Part shown: positions 1 through 8,658 of the stretch, piece after piece
Layout of the letters: every line of letters begins with the position of its first letter
How positions within the stretch are numbered: position 1 is the stretch's first letter
NCBI GenBank assembly: GCA_048054495.1
Contig: JBGMQN010000071.1
Coordinates: 1 to 64,000, forward strand
Direction: 5' to 3'
Origin: JADFRG01 sp048054495
Lineage (GTDB): Bacteria; Chloroflexota; Anaerolineae; Anaerolineales; E44-bin32
DNA: 64,000 bases
Notes under the pieces: generated by a model
Seen by the model: only the letters and a program-made list of their open reading frames with translations
Databases searched by the model: none
What the model was told of the DNA's origin: nothing
Made by a program: the position numbers and the translations under genes

Positions 1-54
1 AGCATCCCATGAAGACATCTTGAAACCGTAAAAACAAAGGCAACCTGAATGTGC
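1..54 (+). repeat. Direct repeat copy 1 flanking DUF1254 gene
   Basis: About 54 bp that recur imperfectly at 1641-1694, on the other side of the 392-1597 gene. The first 27 bases differ at only one position; after that similarity is patchy but the order of short blocks is kept. Both copies contain an AACCT...AGGTT inverted pair just downstream, so each may form a weak hairpin. The window edge may cut the repeat. The rest of 55-391 has no gene; it holds a palindrome at 332-345 and otherwise nothing recognisable. Confidence 0.7.
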
Positions 55-331
55 CATTCCAGGTTACCGGGGGTCTTGATTCATGATCATTATTGTGTTT
101 TGGTTTCGCGTCCTATCTTAGACGATAGGTTGAGGCTTCTGATTGCCGCAATATTTTGACCCTCCCAAAGTTGCTAATATATTCTGACTATGGCAAAGCC
201 GGATCTGAACGAACCTGCCGCGACAAGAATGTTAGACGACGCTATCGACGCGAATCTAGAGGATGCTTGCAGCATGTTAAGTGTTTAGCGCGCGCATTGT
301 GCTGAGTTCGGTCCCACCCTGAAAGATGCTG

Positions 332-345
332 AATATTCGAATATT
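332..345. promoter_or_regulatory. 14-bp perfect palindrome before DUF1254 gene
   Basis: AATATTCGAATATT is a perfect palindrome lying 47 bases before the GTG start at 392, next to a TATGAT -10-like hexamer at 351-356. Its position fits an operator or dimeric regulator site. No regulator gene can be tied to it from the sequence. Confidence 0.35.
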
Positions 346-391
346 GAATTATGATAGCTGTTAATATTTCGACAACTCAAAGGGGTCGAAA

Positions 392-1597
392 GTGAGCAAC
401 AAAGAAAACATCCAACAGATTGCATACGATGCGTTTGTGTACGCTTATCCTATGCTGGAGCAGGTGAAGACCATCAACGGCATGATGGAGTTTACGGGCG
501 CGGAATTCAATCGAGCGAGCTTCAACCCCAAAATGCCCTGGGAAAATGTGGGCATGCCTATTGTGGCGCCCAACTTAACCTCGATGACCGGGGGCATCCT
601 GGTCGGCACGACTTATGGGCCGGTTACCGTAGAAATCCCCGAAGTTAAAGACCGCTACATCGTCTATCAGTGCATCGATGCCTTCACCCATAATTTTTAC
701 TACCTGGGTACGCGGGCCAATCATGGTGATGGGGGCCGTTTCACTTTCTATAACAAAGGCCAGCAATTGCCTGACCTGAACGTCTCTCCAGTTGAATTGG
801 AAGGTGACCATGCCGTGATTGTCATCAGAATCGACATTGACGACGCTTCGGAGGAAGCTCTGGTGCACCGTATTCAGGAGGCCATCACCGTTATCGATGC
901 CCCTGCTAAACACAGGGTATATCCCCCTTATGACAAAGAAAAGGCCTTTTCTCCCGATTTTGTTGAGTACCTCAATGACCTGATAACCGAAGTGCCCGAA
1001 ACCGAGACAGTGCTTTTTGAGCGGTTTGCCAGAATCGGTATTTTCAGCGATGTCACGCTCACAGAAGAGGAGCGAAAAGAATTTCAGGCCGGTATTGACG
1101 CTGCGTTTATTGACATCAAGGCCAAAAGCAAAACAGCGACGGCGCTTGGAAACGGCTGGATCGGTGCGACAACAGTGTTCGGCACTCGGGAATTTCTAGA
1201 CAAAAACTATATGAACAGAGCGATAGGCGCTCACTTCGGGTTGTGGGGCAACTCGAAAGAAGAGGCCAACTACTTTCTTGGAACTTTTGATGGTGAGGGT
1301 GAGATTATATTCAAAAAAGAAGAACTCCCCCCGCTTACGGATATTGGGTTCTGGTCGGTTACTGCCCACGACGAAAAATGGCTGGTAGAGGCGAACGAAT
1401 ATGATTCCTACGTGATCACATTGGAGCAAATGAAATTTGAGGAGGACGGATCGATCACCTTCAAATTCTCAAGTCAGCCGGAGGATGGAAACTGGTTATA
1501 CACACGCGGAGACACAATGGGTCTCCTAATCCGCGCCTATCAAGCCGACCCTGAGAAGATTGACGACTATATTCCGCCGCCGTTTGTCAAGAGATAA
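392..1597 (+). CDS. DUF1254/DUF1214 family protein
   Basis: A 401-residue protein of the DUF1254/DUF1214 type, a widespread family of unknown function whose members share an N-terminal segment with Ala-Tyr-Pro near residue 20 and a C-terminal all-beta domain; here the C-terminal part has the usual Trp-Ser-Val-Thr and Asn-Trp-Leu-Tyr segments. No signal peptide or membrane helix is visible, whereas many relatives are secreted, so this one looks cytoplasmic. It starts with GTG at 392, preceded by AAAGGGG at a good ribosome-binding distance. It stands alone: no gene in the same direction is close, and it lies between two direct repeats (1-54 and 1641-1694) in an AT-rich stretch, which suggests it arrived by transfer or duplication. 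Substrate and reaction are unknown. Confidence 0.75.
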   Translation: MSNKENIQQIAYDAFVYAYPMLEQVKTINGMMEFTGAEFNRASFNPKMPWENVGMPIVAPNLTSMTGGILVGTTYGPVTVEIPEVKDRYIVYQCIDAFTHNFYYLGTRANHGDGGRFTFYNKGQQLPDLNVSPVELEGDHAVIVIRIDIDDASEEALVHRIQEAITVIDAPAKHRVYPPYDKEKAFSPDFVEYLNDLITEVPETETVLFERFARIGIFSDVTLTEEERKEFQAGIDAAFIDIKAKSKTATALGNGWIGATTVFGTREFLDKNYMNRAIGAHFGLWGNSKEEANYFLGTFDGEGEIIFKKEELPPLTDIGFWSVTAHDEKWLVEANEYDSYVITLEQMKFEEDGSITFKFSSQPEDGNWLYTRGDTMGLLIRAYQADPEKIDDYIPPPFVKR

Positions 1598-1640
1598 TCA
1601 ATCAGAAGTCACACATTTAGTCTGACATTTCCAAATGCGA

Positions 1641-1694
1641 AGCATCTCATGAAGACATCTTGAAACCCTAGATATAAAAGCAAACCTGATGTGG
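1641..1694 (+). repeat. Direct repeat copy 2 flanking DUF1254 gene
   Basis: Second copy of the 1-54 repeat, starting 43 bases after the stop codon of the DUF1254 gene. The 1598-1899 intergenic stretch holds only this repeat and the promoter/operator of the PadR gene. Confidence 0.7.
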
Positions 1695-1829
1695 ATTTTC
1701 AGCTCATAGGTTCCATCGACTAGCGGAATCGCACCAATCAAGAAGTGAATAGTGGGGGAAACAGGCCTCGCCCCTGCGACCTCTTTGTCTCATAAGCTTT
1801 GACACGGTACAGTCTCCGCATTCCACCCT

Positions 1830-1874
1830 TTGACAAAACTCAAATATCACGTAATATGTAGTTAGACTATATAT
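1830..1874 (+). promoter_or_regulatory. Promoter with PadR-type operator
   Basis: TTGACA at 1830-1835 is followed after 16 bases by TAATAT at 1852-1857. An inverted repeat ATATGTAG-N5-CTATATAT (1854-1874, one mismatch) overlaps the -10 box and the predicted transcription start. AT-rich dyads covering the promoter of a padR gene are the usual autoregulation sites of this family, so this is probably the operator of the next gene. Confidence 0.6.
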
Positions 1875-1899
1875 CGTCCAATTACCTGTAGAGATACGC

Positions 1900-2241
1900 A
1901 TGAACACAAAAGATTATCTACCCCTCACCGAGACATCATTCCTGATTGTCCTTAGCCTTGTGACAGAGCCGAAGCACGGGTATGCGATTTTAAAAGAGGT
2001 TGAGCTTTTGAGCGATCGGCGAGTGAAGATGGCGACAGGCACCCTATATAGCGCATTAAGGCGAATGCTGGAGGAGGGTTGGATCGAGCAAGTGGAGGAC
2101 GTGGATTCTGGACAGACCGATCGTATCCGCAAATTCTACAGGCTGACAAAGTTGGGGCGTCGGATTTTCGAAGCCGAATCCACCCGTCTCCGAAAATTAT
2201 CGGAAATTGCGAATCTACGCGAGGTTGAGCAGCCGCAATGA
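1900..2241 (+). CDS. PadR family transcriptional regulator
   Basis: A 113-residue winged-helix protein of the short PadR type. The N-terminal part contains the family hallmark in which a 'fLiLlsL...p.HGYaI' helix is followed by a GTLYSALRRMLEEGWIE recognition helix and wing (residues about 20-70), then a KFYRLTKLGR segment leading to the C-terminal dimer helix. PadR proteins are usually repressors released by a ligand. The gene overlaps the next one by four bases (ATGA), the common arrangement in which a PadR regulator controls a membrane protein made from the same mRNA. A dyad-symmetric operator candidate covers its own promoter. Confidence 0.9.
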   Translation: MNTKDYLPLTETSFLIVLSLVTEPKHGYAILKEVELLSDRRVKMATGTLYSALRRMLEEGWIEQVEDVDSGQTDRIRKFYRLTKLGRRIFEAESTRLRKLSEIANLREVEQPQ

Positions 2242-3644
2242 AATCTCTCCAGCGCCTGACGCGTATTGTGTTCATACGCTTCTACGCATTTCTGCTGCAG
2301 CTCTACCCGCGAGGTTTTCGTGCGGGTTTTCGGCAAGAAATCTATGAGGTATGCATTCAAGTTCTGGACAGGGCGGTGGAGCAAGGGAGCTCAAGGCTGA
2401 TCGTCGTGTGTGCAAGGGAGTTGGTCGGTCTTGCAGCATCCATCATTCGAGAGAATTGGCACGCGCTGAGATCTCCGAAGGAGAAAGCCATGACCCACAA
2501 AGAAGATAGTAATGACGTTGGTGGGGTGGGAAGTTGGGATGTATCGAAATCCAACTTGCCGGAGGCGCCAAGCTTGTCTTGGATTCCCGGGTGGGCTTTG
2601 CTGACGACAGCGGCGGTACCAATCGCATTGTTGCTGATGCCACCAATCGCAGCTGGCTTCTTGCTGTTATTAAATGCAGGCGCGCGAGTGGGTCTACTGA
2701 CAAACTTCGATGAAGGTCCATTGATCGCCCTTGGGTTCCTGATTGCTCTTTCGGTGTCGATGGGAGTCTTCCAGTGGTTCTTGCTCCGAAACTATCTGCC
2801 GCGCGCACAATTGTGGATTGTGTTTACAGTTCTTGGATGGATGGCTGGAGGGCTACTCTTGATCGCGGTTGTCATTGCGCAAGAAAGCCTAAACGTTTAT
2901 CTGGGATGGGGAACGGCTGCGTTCTTCATCCTCTTCGTCCTTTTCGGACTCATCGTCGGTTTGGTCCAATGGCTCTACCTGCGAAAGATGATCCGGAGCG
3001 CCGGCTGGTGGATACTTATCAGCGTTGCAGCTTCATCTTCCCTTTTAATTGTGGGGCGCTCCATCAACAACCTACTCGAGATGATGGTCATCTTGCTTCC
3101 AGGGAGCATCATGGGGCTAGGCCTATGGCTGCTACTGCGATTGTCGCCAAGTGTGGCCCAAGCCGATGATCGAAAGACAAGCGCCATCCGTAAAAGCTCG
3201 CGACAAACCCCGCGATTGGTCTGGATCACGCTAGGGGTTGTATCGTTGATCCCGTTATTCTTCGTCAGCATTTGGCTTTATGCGACATCCCAAATAGCTT
3301 TGGCAAAGCACGAAGGTGTTTACCCCTCTGCAGAAGAGGCTGTTGTCTCCCGACTTAGCCAAAGCTGGGGCGGTGCGGAAGTCGTTAAATTGGAAGGAGT
3401 TCGGGCCAGCATTAACCAGCACGATGGCTCGCAGCCACATGTATGGTTCGGAGGGGCGGATGTCTATTTGGATCGAATTCCTCTAGGAGGGACAAGAGAT
3501 AACTATTCAGCCGGGTCTTACTACATACGAGTTGAAGATGGTTGGGTCCAGATGTCGGAAGGCGCGTTCCCTGGATTCATCGGCTGGGTGATGGAGCTAT
3601 ACCACTTGGAGGGCGTCGGAGAAGAAGGTTCGGACAAGGAATAG
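2238..3644 (+). CDS. PadR-linked multi-pass membrane protein
   Basis: A 468-residue membrane protein translated from an ATG that overlaps the padR stop codon. Residues 1-80 form a soluble arginine-rich segment (RLYPRGFRAGF-like), resembling the cytoplasmic prefix found on PadR-linked permeases. From about residue 110 there are roughly eight hydrophobic helices with a repeated 'QW-xxLR' pattern, which suggests internal duplication of a two-helix unit. A last helix near residue 340 is followed by a short soluble C-terminal domain of ~110 residues, probably outside. No ATPase or transport motif is recognisable. The partnership with PadR suggests a stress or efflux role, but that is inference. 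Confidence 0.65.
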   Translation: MKSLQRLTRIVFIRFYAFLLQLYPRGFRAGFRQEIYEVCIQVLDRAVEQGSSRLIVVCARELVGLAASIIRENWHALRSPKEKAMTHKEDSNDVGGVGSWDVSKSNLPEAPSLSWIPGWALLTTAAVPIALLLMPPIAAGFLLLLNAGARVGLLTNFDEGPLIALGFLIALSVSMGVFQWFLLRNYLPRAQLWIVFTVLGWMAGGLLLIAVVIAQESLNVYLGWGTAAFFILFVLFGLIVGLVQWLYLRKMIRSAGWWILISVAASSSLLIVGRSINNLLEMMVILLPGSIMGLGLWLLLRLSPSVAQADDRKTSAIRKSSRQTPRLVWITLGVVSLIPLFFVSIWLYATSQIALAKHEGVYPSAEEAVVSRLSQSWGGAEVVKLEGVRASINQHDGSQPHVWFGGADVYLDRIPLGGTRDNYSAGSYYIRVEDGWVQMSEGAFPGFIGWVMELYHLEGVGEEGSDKE

Positions 3645-3967
3645 GAATCCTCAGTTGAAGGAAAGCCAGCCGGAGTTGGCACAATACAAAGGGGATTGGA
3701 ACACGGGTTTGGGCTAGGACCTTCCTTCTCTCCACCATTTATATTGACAAGTAATATTGACCTGCCCCCCCAAGAACTGATCCAGGTGTAGAGTTAGGAT
3801 CAGACCCGGGAGAAGGGTAAAACATGTGGGACGGTTCTTGCCCCAAATAGCGATGATGTGTCCATGCTTTGCCAAGTGGGACTTCCACCCCGTATTCCCT
3901 ACAGCGCTCTTTGGATACTACAGGGGCCCGCTAGGTTCCTGAGGCTTTGCGTTTCTGAGCTGCTCAC
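3645..3967. mobile_element. Gene-free stretch with possible IS3-type end
   Basis: No credible gene is present. Around 3758-3830 a TGACCTGCCCCCC block is followed by a short leader, an AGGAG-like site and an ATG that hits a stop after eight codons. This resembles the left end of an IS3-type element whose first reading frame is destroyed. The 60-codon frame at 3858-4040 runs into the inverted repeat and has no homology I can name. A CTGCTC-ACC-GAGCAG hairpin at 3960-3974 marks the outer edge of the following repeat. Confidence 0.3.
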
Positions 3968-4194
3968 CGAGCAGTACAGAAATGAAAAGGGCTGCCCCTT
4001 GGGACAGGCCCCTTCTCTTGTTGAGCTTACGCCTTTATGAGTGATCTGGAGGCCCTAGTCACACCGAGCCTGGGGGATCGAAGACCGAATCAGCGCGGTC
4101 ATCGCAAGTGACTTAGGATCACAGACCTAAAAACCAACCCCCGCCCCTTTGACTGTAGGCCCAAACTCAGAAGATCACGTGCTCACAGGAGCAC
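3968..4194 (+). repeat. Long inverted repeat, left copy
   Basis: About 227 bp that reappear in reverse complement at 8249-8498. The outer ~110 bases are identical; the inner ~55 bases have two mismatches; between them the left copy lacks about 24 bases. It contains a small GTGCTC-N4-GAGCAC dyad and a GC-rich hairpin followed on the minus strand by a T-rich tract, which could terminate transcription. It ends 24 bases before a GC-rich stretch that runs into the truncated nhaC. Confidence 0.85.
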
Positions 4195-4245
4195 GACTAA
4201 GATAAGAAAAGATAAGGCGCCAAGCCCCCGCCGCCGATCGGGGGC

Positions 4246-5004
4246 TTGGCGATTCCATCGATTCTGATAGGCGCTTTGGTAGGAGGGCTCACGGCCGTGG
4301 TTCTGCAGCCCGATGTCGTTCTGGCGTTCGTTGACGATCCTAGTCTAAGCACGCCGATGGCCATGATCAAAGGCGTCTGGTCCGCCATGGCGAGTGGTTT
4401 TGGCATCAATACTGAATTCGAAACTCTTAACTCACTCTTTTCTCGCGGGGGCATGGCCAGCATGCTTGGCACGGTCTGGCTAATCATCAGTGCCATGGCT
4501 TTCGGCGGTGTGCTTGAATATACTGGTCTGCTGCACAAACTCCTCGAGCCTGTTGTCAGTGCGGCTAAATCTGAGCGTTCGCTACTAGCCGCAACCGGCC
4601 TGACTTCGATTGGCATAAACATCGTGGCCGGCGGTCAGTACATGGCCATTGTGCTACCGGGTCGAATATACTGAGAGCTGTATCAAGAAAGGGGTATCGC
4701 CCCAGAGACGCTTTCGAGGCAGATTGAGGATACTGGGACGATCACGTCCCCGCTGGTGCGATGGAACAGTTGTGGCGCCTATATGTCGGCCACATTGGGT
4801 ATCGCCACCGTGGCCTATTTACCCTTCAGCTTTTTCAATCTAATTAATGTGGCGATATCCTTTATCTATGCCTTCCTTGGCTTCCAGATTAAGCACATCG
4901 AACCCGAAATAGAGCTAGCGGCAGCGCCTGATCAGGTCGTTCTATATGGCGTCGGAAATCGCCGCGGCGAACCCAATACACCGGAAGCTGCACTTCCAGC
5001 ATGA
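4246..5004 (+). pseudogene. nhaC: Na+/H+ antiporter NhaC-type remnant
   Basis: The C-terminal half of an NhaC-type antiporter. From the TTG at 4246 the frame reads through AIPSILIGALVGG, the discontinuous-helix regions, and a GQYMAIVLPGR segment typical of the family, then meets an in-frame TGA at 4672-4674, and continues in the same frame with ELYQERG, an EDTGTITSPL motif and WNSCGAYMS to a stop at 5004. Homologues have a charged residue, usually Arg, where the TGA sits, so a CGA to TGA change is the simplest explanation. About 200 N-terminal residues are also missing: the frame is blocked upstream at 4213 and the break falls at the inner edge of the left inverted repeat. The gene is therefore doubly inactivated. 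Its intact neighbour is a cation ATPase. Confidence 0.85.
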
Positions 5005-5045
5005 TCGCCACCGCATGAGGCAAGGTATGAAAGGGGAACAATCTG

Positions 5046-7811
5046 TTGAATGAGATAGCTCATCCCTGGCATGAACGATCTACTGAACAAACCCTGGCGC
5101 AACTCGGAGTTGAGCCAGAACAGGGGCTGCCATCGTCCGAAGTGTCCGCTCGTCAGCAGCAATTCGGCGCGAATATCCTGACCAAGGGTGAGGGTGTGAG
5201 TGCTTTCAAGCTGTTTCTTTCGCAGTTCAAAGATCCCATGATTTACATCCTTATCGCGGCTTTTGTCCTGGTTATTTTCTTGGGCGAGTGGCTCGAAGCC
5301 GCGGTCATCTTTGTCATCGTTCTTGCCAACGCGATTATCGGCTTCTCTCAGGAGTCTAGGGCGCTACAAGCTATGGATGCCCTATCACGGGCCATGGAGA
5401 TTGAAGCTACCGTTATCCGGGATGGTGTACAGAAAAAGATTTCAGCTGAGCAACTTATACCAGGCGATATCGTTGTGCTTCAGTCTGGAGATAAGGTGCC
5501 CGCAGATCTCAGGTTAGTGAAGATACGCGAATTACAGGTGGACGAATCGGCGCTTACCGGTGAATCACTGCCCGTTCGAAAGCGGACAGATCGTTTAGCA
5601 GCTGACACGCTACTCGCCGATCGAACGAATCTCGCGTTCTCCTCGACGCTGGTGACGTTTGGAACAGGAACCGGAGTGGTCACCACCATTGGTGATGAGA
5701 CCGAAATCGGCCACATCAATGACATGATCACCTCGGCCGATGTACTCGAGACCCCTCTTACGCGAAGGATCGGCGAGTTCAGTCACGTGCTGCTCGTGGC
5801 GGTCATCGGACTATCGATTGCAGCTCTTGCGTTCGGTTACTTGCGGGGGCTTTCCGGTCCAGATCTGTTGCTTACCGTTGTTTCACTGGCGGTTGCCGCC
5901 ATTCCCGAGAGCCTGCCAGCAGTCGTTACGGTCATTCTGGCGCTCGGGGTGACCCGCCTGGCCAAACAAAATGCGGTCATCCGCAAGCTGCCTGCGGTCG
6001 AAACCCTGGGCAGCACTTCTATTATCTGCTCTGATAAGACAGGCACGCTTACGCAAAATCAGATGACGGTGCAGCAAATCGCCGCCGGAGGGCAAACCTA
6101 TTCGGTGTCGGGATTGGGTTACCAGCCGAACGGCGAGTTCAGTCGAAATGGAACCGCAATTGACGTACAGACAGAACCAGCATTGGCGGAGATCTTGAAA
6201 GCCGGCCTGCTATGCAATGATGCTCGCATAGTTCAGGGCCAGGACGGCCTATATGTCGAAGGGGATCCAACGGAAGGGGCTTTGATTGCTTCGGCCAACA
6301 AGGGTGGGTTTTCAGCCGACGACCTACTCAAGCAACTACGGAGGATCGACGCCATTCCATTTGAGTCGGACTACATGTACATGGCTACTCTGCTCTCAGG
6401 AAGAGAAGATGAGCAGGCAACGGTCTATGTTAAGGGCTCGGTGGAAAGCATTTTGGCGCGGTGCGAATCAGCGCTCGACAAGAATATGCAGAGGGTTCCT
6501 CTGTCGCCTGACTCAGTTCAAGCTGATGTTTCTAAGATGGCAAGCCAAGGTCTAAGGGTGTTAGCGTTTGCTAGTCGGGAGATGCCCGCGGAAGCAGGCA
6601 CCGTTACCCATGAGGACGTTGCCAGCGGTCTGACCTTTCTTGGGCTGCAGGCCATGATGGATCCTCCGAGGTCTGGAGTGGATAAAGCATTTTACGATTG
6701 CTACAAGGCCGGTGTTCGAATCAAAATGATCACGGGCGACCACGTGGAAACGGCTACGGCAATCGCAAACCAACTCGTGGAAGGTTGGGCGCCGGCTGAG
6801 GCAGAGCTTCACGGAGTGGAATATCAGATCCGTTCGATCAGTGGGCGGAATTTGGGTGAATTGAAGTCCGGGGATCTTGCGGATACCGCTGTCAGAACCA
6901 ATGTGTTTGCGCGTGTAGCCCCAGAACAAAAGCTGCGCCTTGTAGAGGCACTGCAGTCGAAAGGGCACGTTGTCGCCATGACAGGGGATGGGGTCAACGA
7001 TGCCCCGGCATTGCGCCAGGCGGATATTGGTGTAGCTATGGGGATCACAGGCACGGAAGTTTCAAAAGAAGCGGCCGACATGGTCTTAACCGATGATTCA
7101 TTTATCACCATCCGGCACGCCATTGAAGAGGGGCGGGGTGTCTTCGATAACATCGTCAAGTTTGTTACCTGGACCCTACCTACGAATGTGGCTGAAGCCG
7201 GGGTCATTTTGCTGGCACTAATGTTTGGCCAAGCTGCACCTATCACACCGCTTCAGATCCTGTGGATCAATACCGTAACCGCATCGTTACTGGGATTGGC
7301 TCTGGCTTTTGAGCCGAAGGAATCTGATTTGATGACTGTGCCTCCCAGGAAGATCGATGAACCCTTGGTCGGGGCAGGAATGGTGAAATATATTGTTGTA
7401 GTGGGTCTCATGCTTATCTTATCCGTGTACCTGGTCTATGAGCGTGCCTTGCTGCGCTTCGACGATCTGGCTGTAGCGCAGACGGCCGCGGTAAACGCGA
7501 TCGTCTTTGGGGAGATCTTTTATTTATTCAGCACACGCAGCTTTCGTCACAGCTTGAGCGATATCGGTTTCTTCTCTAATAAACGCCTTCTGGCCAGCGT
7601 ACTTCTCATGGTCGTGCTTCAAGTGTTCTTCACCCATGCGACAGTCATGAACCGGATGTTCGGCACCGCTGCGCTCGGACCTGGTGCCTGGCTGTTTATC
7701 CTTGTCATCTCATTCATCATCTTCCTTGTTGTGGAATTGGTGAAGTGGTACGACAGGCGTCGGGCAACCATGCGAACTGCTCCATCATTGATGGAGCAGG
7801 TTTATTCATGA
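5046..7811 (+). CDS. P-type cation-transporting ATPase (P2-like)
   Basis: A complete 921-residue P-type ATPase. Visible landmarks: cation ATPase N-domain (1-75); TGES actuator loop near 172; PESLP in M4 (~283); DKTGTLT phosphorylation site near 329; a TGDH segment near 566 and TGDGVND near 645; C-terminal transporter domain with helices M5-M10. The M4 motif fits the Ca2+/Na+/K+ subfamily. In M6, however, the sequence is NTVTASLLGLALAFEP, whereas SERCA-type pumps have NLVTDGLP with a calcium-binding Asp, so calcium specificity should not be assumed. The start is TTG at 5046, preceded by AAAGGGG. It lies 41 bases after the nhaC remnant, between two long inverted repeats, suggesting that a sodium or cation-handling pair moved together. 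Confidence 0.93.
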   Translation: MNEIAHPWHERSTEQTLAQLGVEPEQGLPSSEVSARQQQFGANILTKGEGVSAFKLFLSQFKDPMIYILIAAFVLVIFLGEWLEAAVIFVIVLANAIIGFSQESRALQAMDALSRAMEIEATVIRDGVQKKISAEQLIPGDIVVLQSGDKVPADLRLVKIRELQVDESALTGESLPVRKRTDRLAADTLLADRTNLAFSSTLVTFGTGTGVVTTIGDETEIGHINDMITSADVLETPLTRRIGEFSHVLLVAVIGLSIAALAFGYLRGLSGPDLLLTVVSLAVAAIPESLPAVVTVILALGVTRLAKQNAVIRKLPAVETLGSTSIICSDKTGTLTQNQMTVQQIAAGGQTYSVSGLGYQPNGEFSRNGTAIDVQTEPALAEILKAGLLCNDARIVQGQDGLYVEGDPTEGALIASANKGGFSADDLLKQLRRIDAIPFESDYMYMATLLSGREDEQATVYVKGSVESILARCESALDKNMQRVPLSPDSVQADVSKMASQGLRVLAFASREMPAEAGTVTHEDVASGLTFLGLQAMMDPPRSGVDKAFYDCYKAGVRIKMITGDHVETATAIANQLVEGWAPAEAELHGVEYQIRSISGRNLGELKSGDLADTAVRTNVFARVAPEQKLRLVEALQSKGHVVAMTGDGVNDAPALRQADIGVAMGITGTEVSKEAADMVLTDDSFITIRHAIEEGRGVFDNIVKFVTWTLPTNVAEAGVILLALMFGQAAPITPLQILWINTVTASLLGLALAFEPKESDLMTVPPRKIDEPLVGAGMVKYIVVVGLMLILSVYLVYERALLRFDDLAVAQTAAVNAIVFGEIFYLFSTRSFRHSLSDIGFFSNKRLLASVLLMVVLQVFFTHATVMNRMFGTAALGPGAWLFILVISFIIFLVVELVKWYDRRRATMRTAPSLMEQVYS

Positions 7812-8042
7812 GGCAGGAAAGAGGAGGCTTCTGACGTCTGCATCACCACAGTCGCGAGCAGAGAAATCTCTAATTGCAGCCGGCCGGCGGCCGCCGTCTC
7901 AAGCAGATTTAGGCTATTAGAATACCAACTCTCAAAGCCGGAGGCTGGGTCCTTCTGTTCCGATTTCCCCTTCTCACGAGCTGCTCTTTTTATCTATCGC
8001 CGCTGGGAATGGAATTGTCGCGATCCTATGGGGCGGACCCCC
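7812..8042. other. Non-coding stretch after the ATPase gene
   Basis: I see no gene, RNA or clear terminator here. A short GC-rich palindromic patch (GCCGGCCGGCGGC, 7879-7891) is the only notable structure. The whole 7812-8658 interval is non-coding and is filled by this stretch, a tandem repeat block, the right inverted repeat and the leader of the next gene. Confidence 0.6.
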
Positions 8043-8118
8043 CACGAGCGGAGGGTTTTCGCCATGAACGGCGGGTTTTGGACCATGAGTGGAGGGTTTT
8101 CGTCATGAGCGGGGGAGG
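8043..8118 (+). repeat. Tandem ~20-bp repeats, four units
   Basis: Units begin at 8043, 8063, 8084 and 8104 and follow the consensus CATGAGCGGAGGGTTTTCG, with a few substitutions and a truncated last unit. Short multiple repeats of this kind are typical of the ends of IS21-like elements. On the minus strand the adjacent 8121-8198 could encode the last 25 residues of a lost protein (ending LRELLGI), blocked upstream by a stop, so a decayed element is plausible but not proven. Confidence 0.6.
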
Positions 8119-8248
8119 CCTTAGATCCCGAGCAGCTCGCGCAGGTCGGGGAGCCGGCGGCGGCTCACCGGTAGCACCTTGTTGACCGGTGGATCCATCT
8201 TGAGCTCTCACTCATCGTCGCCTCGTGATCGGAGCTCGAGCACTCGAT

Positions 8249-8498
8249 GTGCTCCTGTGAGCACGTGATTTTCTGAGTTTGGGCCTACAATCAAAGGGGC
8301 GGGGGCAGGAATCCAGGCACGTGATCCTAAGTCACGTGCTCACCGGCGAGGGGCAGGTCAGCTCACACGTCGCTGATTCGGTCTTCGATCCCCCAGGCTC
8401 GGTGTGACTAGGGCCTCCAGATCACTCATAAAGGCGTAAGCTCAACAAGAGAAGGGGCCTGTCCCAAGGGGCAGCCCTTTTCATTTCTGTACTGCTCG
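8249..8498 (-). repeat. Long inverted repeat, right copy
   Basis: Reverse complement of 3968-4194, with an extra ~24 bases in the middle. It carries two dyads: GTGCTC-N4-GAGCAC at 8249-8264 and CACGTGA-N7-TCACGTG at 8318-8338, the latter less perfect in the left copy. A GC-rich hairpin at about 8453-8480 is followed by TTCATTTCT on the plus strand and may end transcripts coming from the ATPase gene. Confidence 0.85.
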
Positions 8499-8601
8499 CA
8501 CCGGCAGGTCATTCTGTTCGTGGCGATGATCCCAATCCGGAACCCCGATCATCTTTGCCGGCCCCTCCGGTACGAAAAGGGGGCCCAAAAGGGCCGTATG
8601 G

Positions 8602-8626
8602 TAAACTTGCCTCCCTCTCGAGGAGG
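8602..8626 (+). promoter_or_regulatory. Possible -10 and SD-sequestering hairpin
   Basis: TAAACT at 8602-8607 could serve as a -10 box. Just after it, CCTCC (8610-8614) can pair with GGAGG (8622-8626) around a CTCTCG-rich loop, hiding a perfect Shine-Dalgarno. The SD lies too close to GTG 8626 and 32 bases from ATG 8659, so which start it serves is unclear. Confidence 0.3.
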
Positions 8627-8658
8627 TGTGTCCGCTCCCGAACCGAGCGAGTGCTTTA

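Noticed and set aside
3858..4040. 60-codon frame as a gene
   Set aside because: It has no ribosome-binding site, runs into the inverted repeat and shows no recognisable family.
4672..4674. Selenocysteine codon in nhaC
   Set aside because: No SECIS-like hairpin is apparent, homologues have Arg rather than Cys here, and the gene also lacks its N-terminal half, so it is a pseudogene.
8453..8490. Strong terminator within the right inverted repeat
   Set aside because: The stem is interrupted (five pairs, a two-base bulge, three pairs), so it is mentioned only as a weak possibility inside the repeat.
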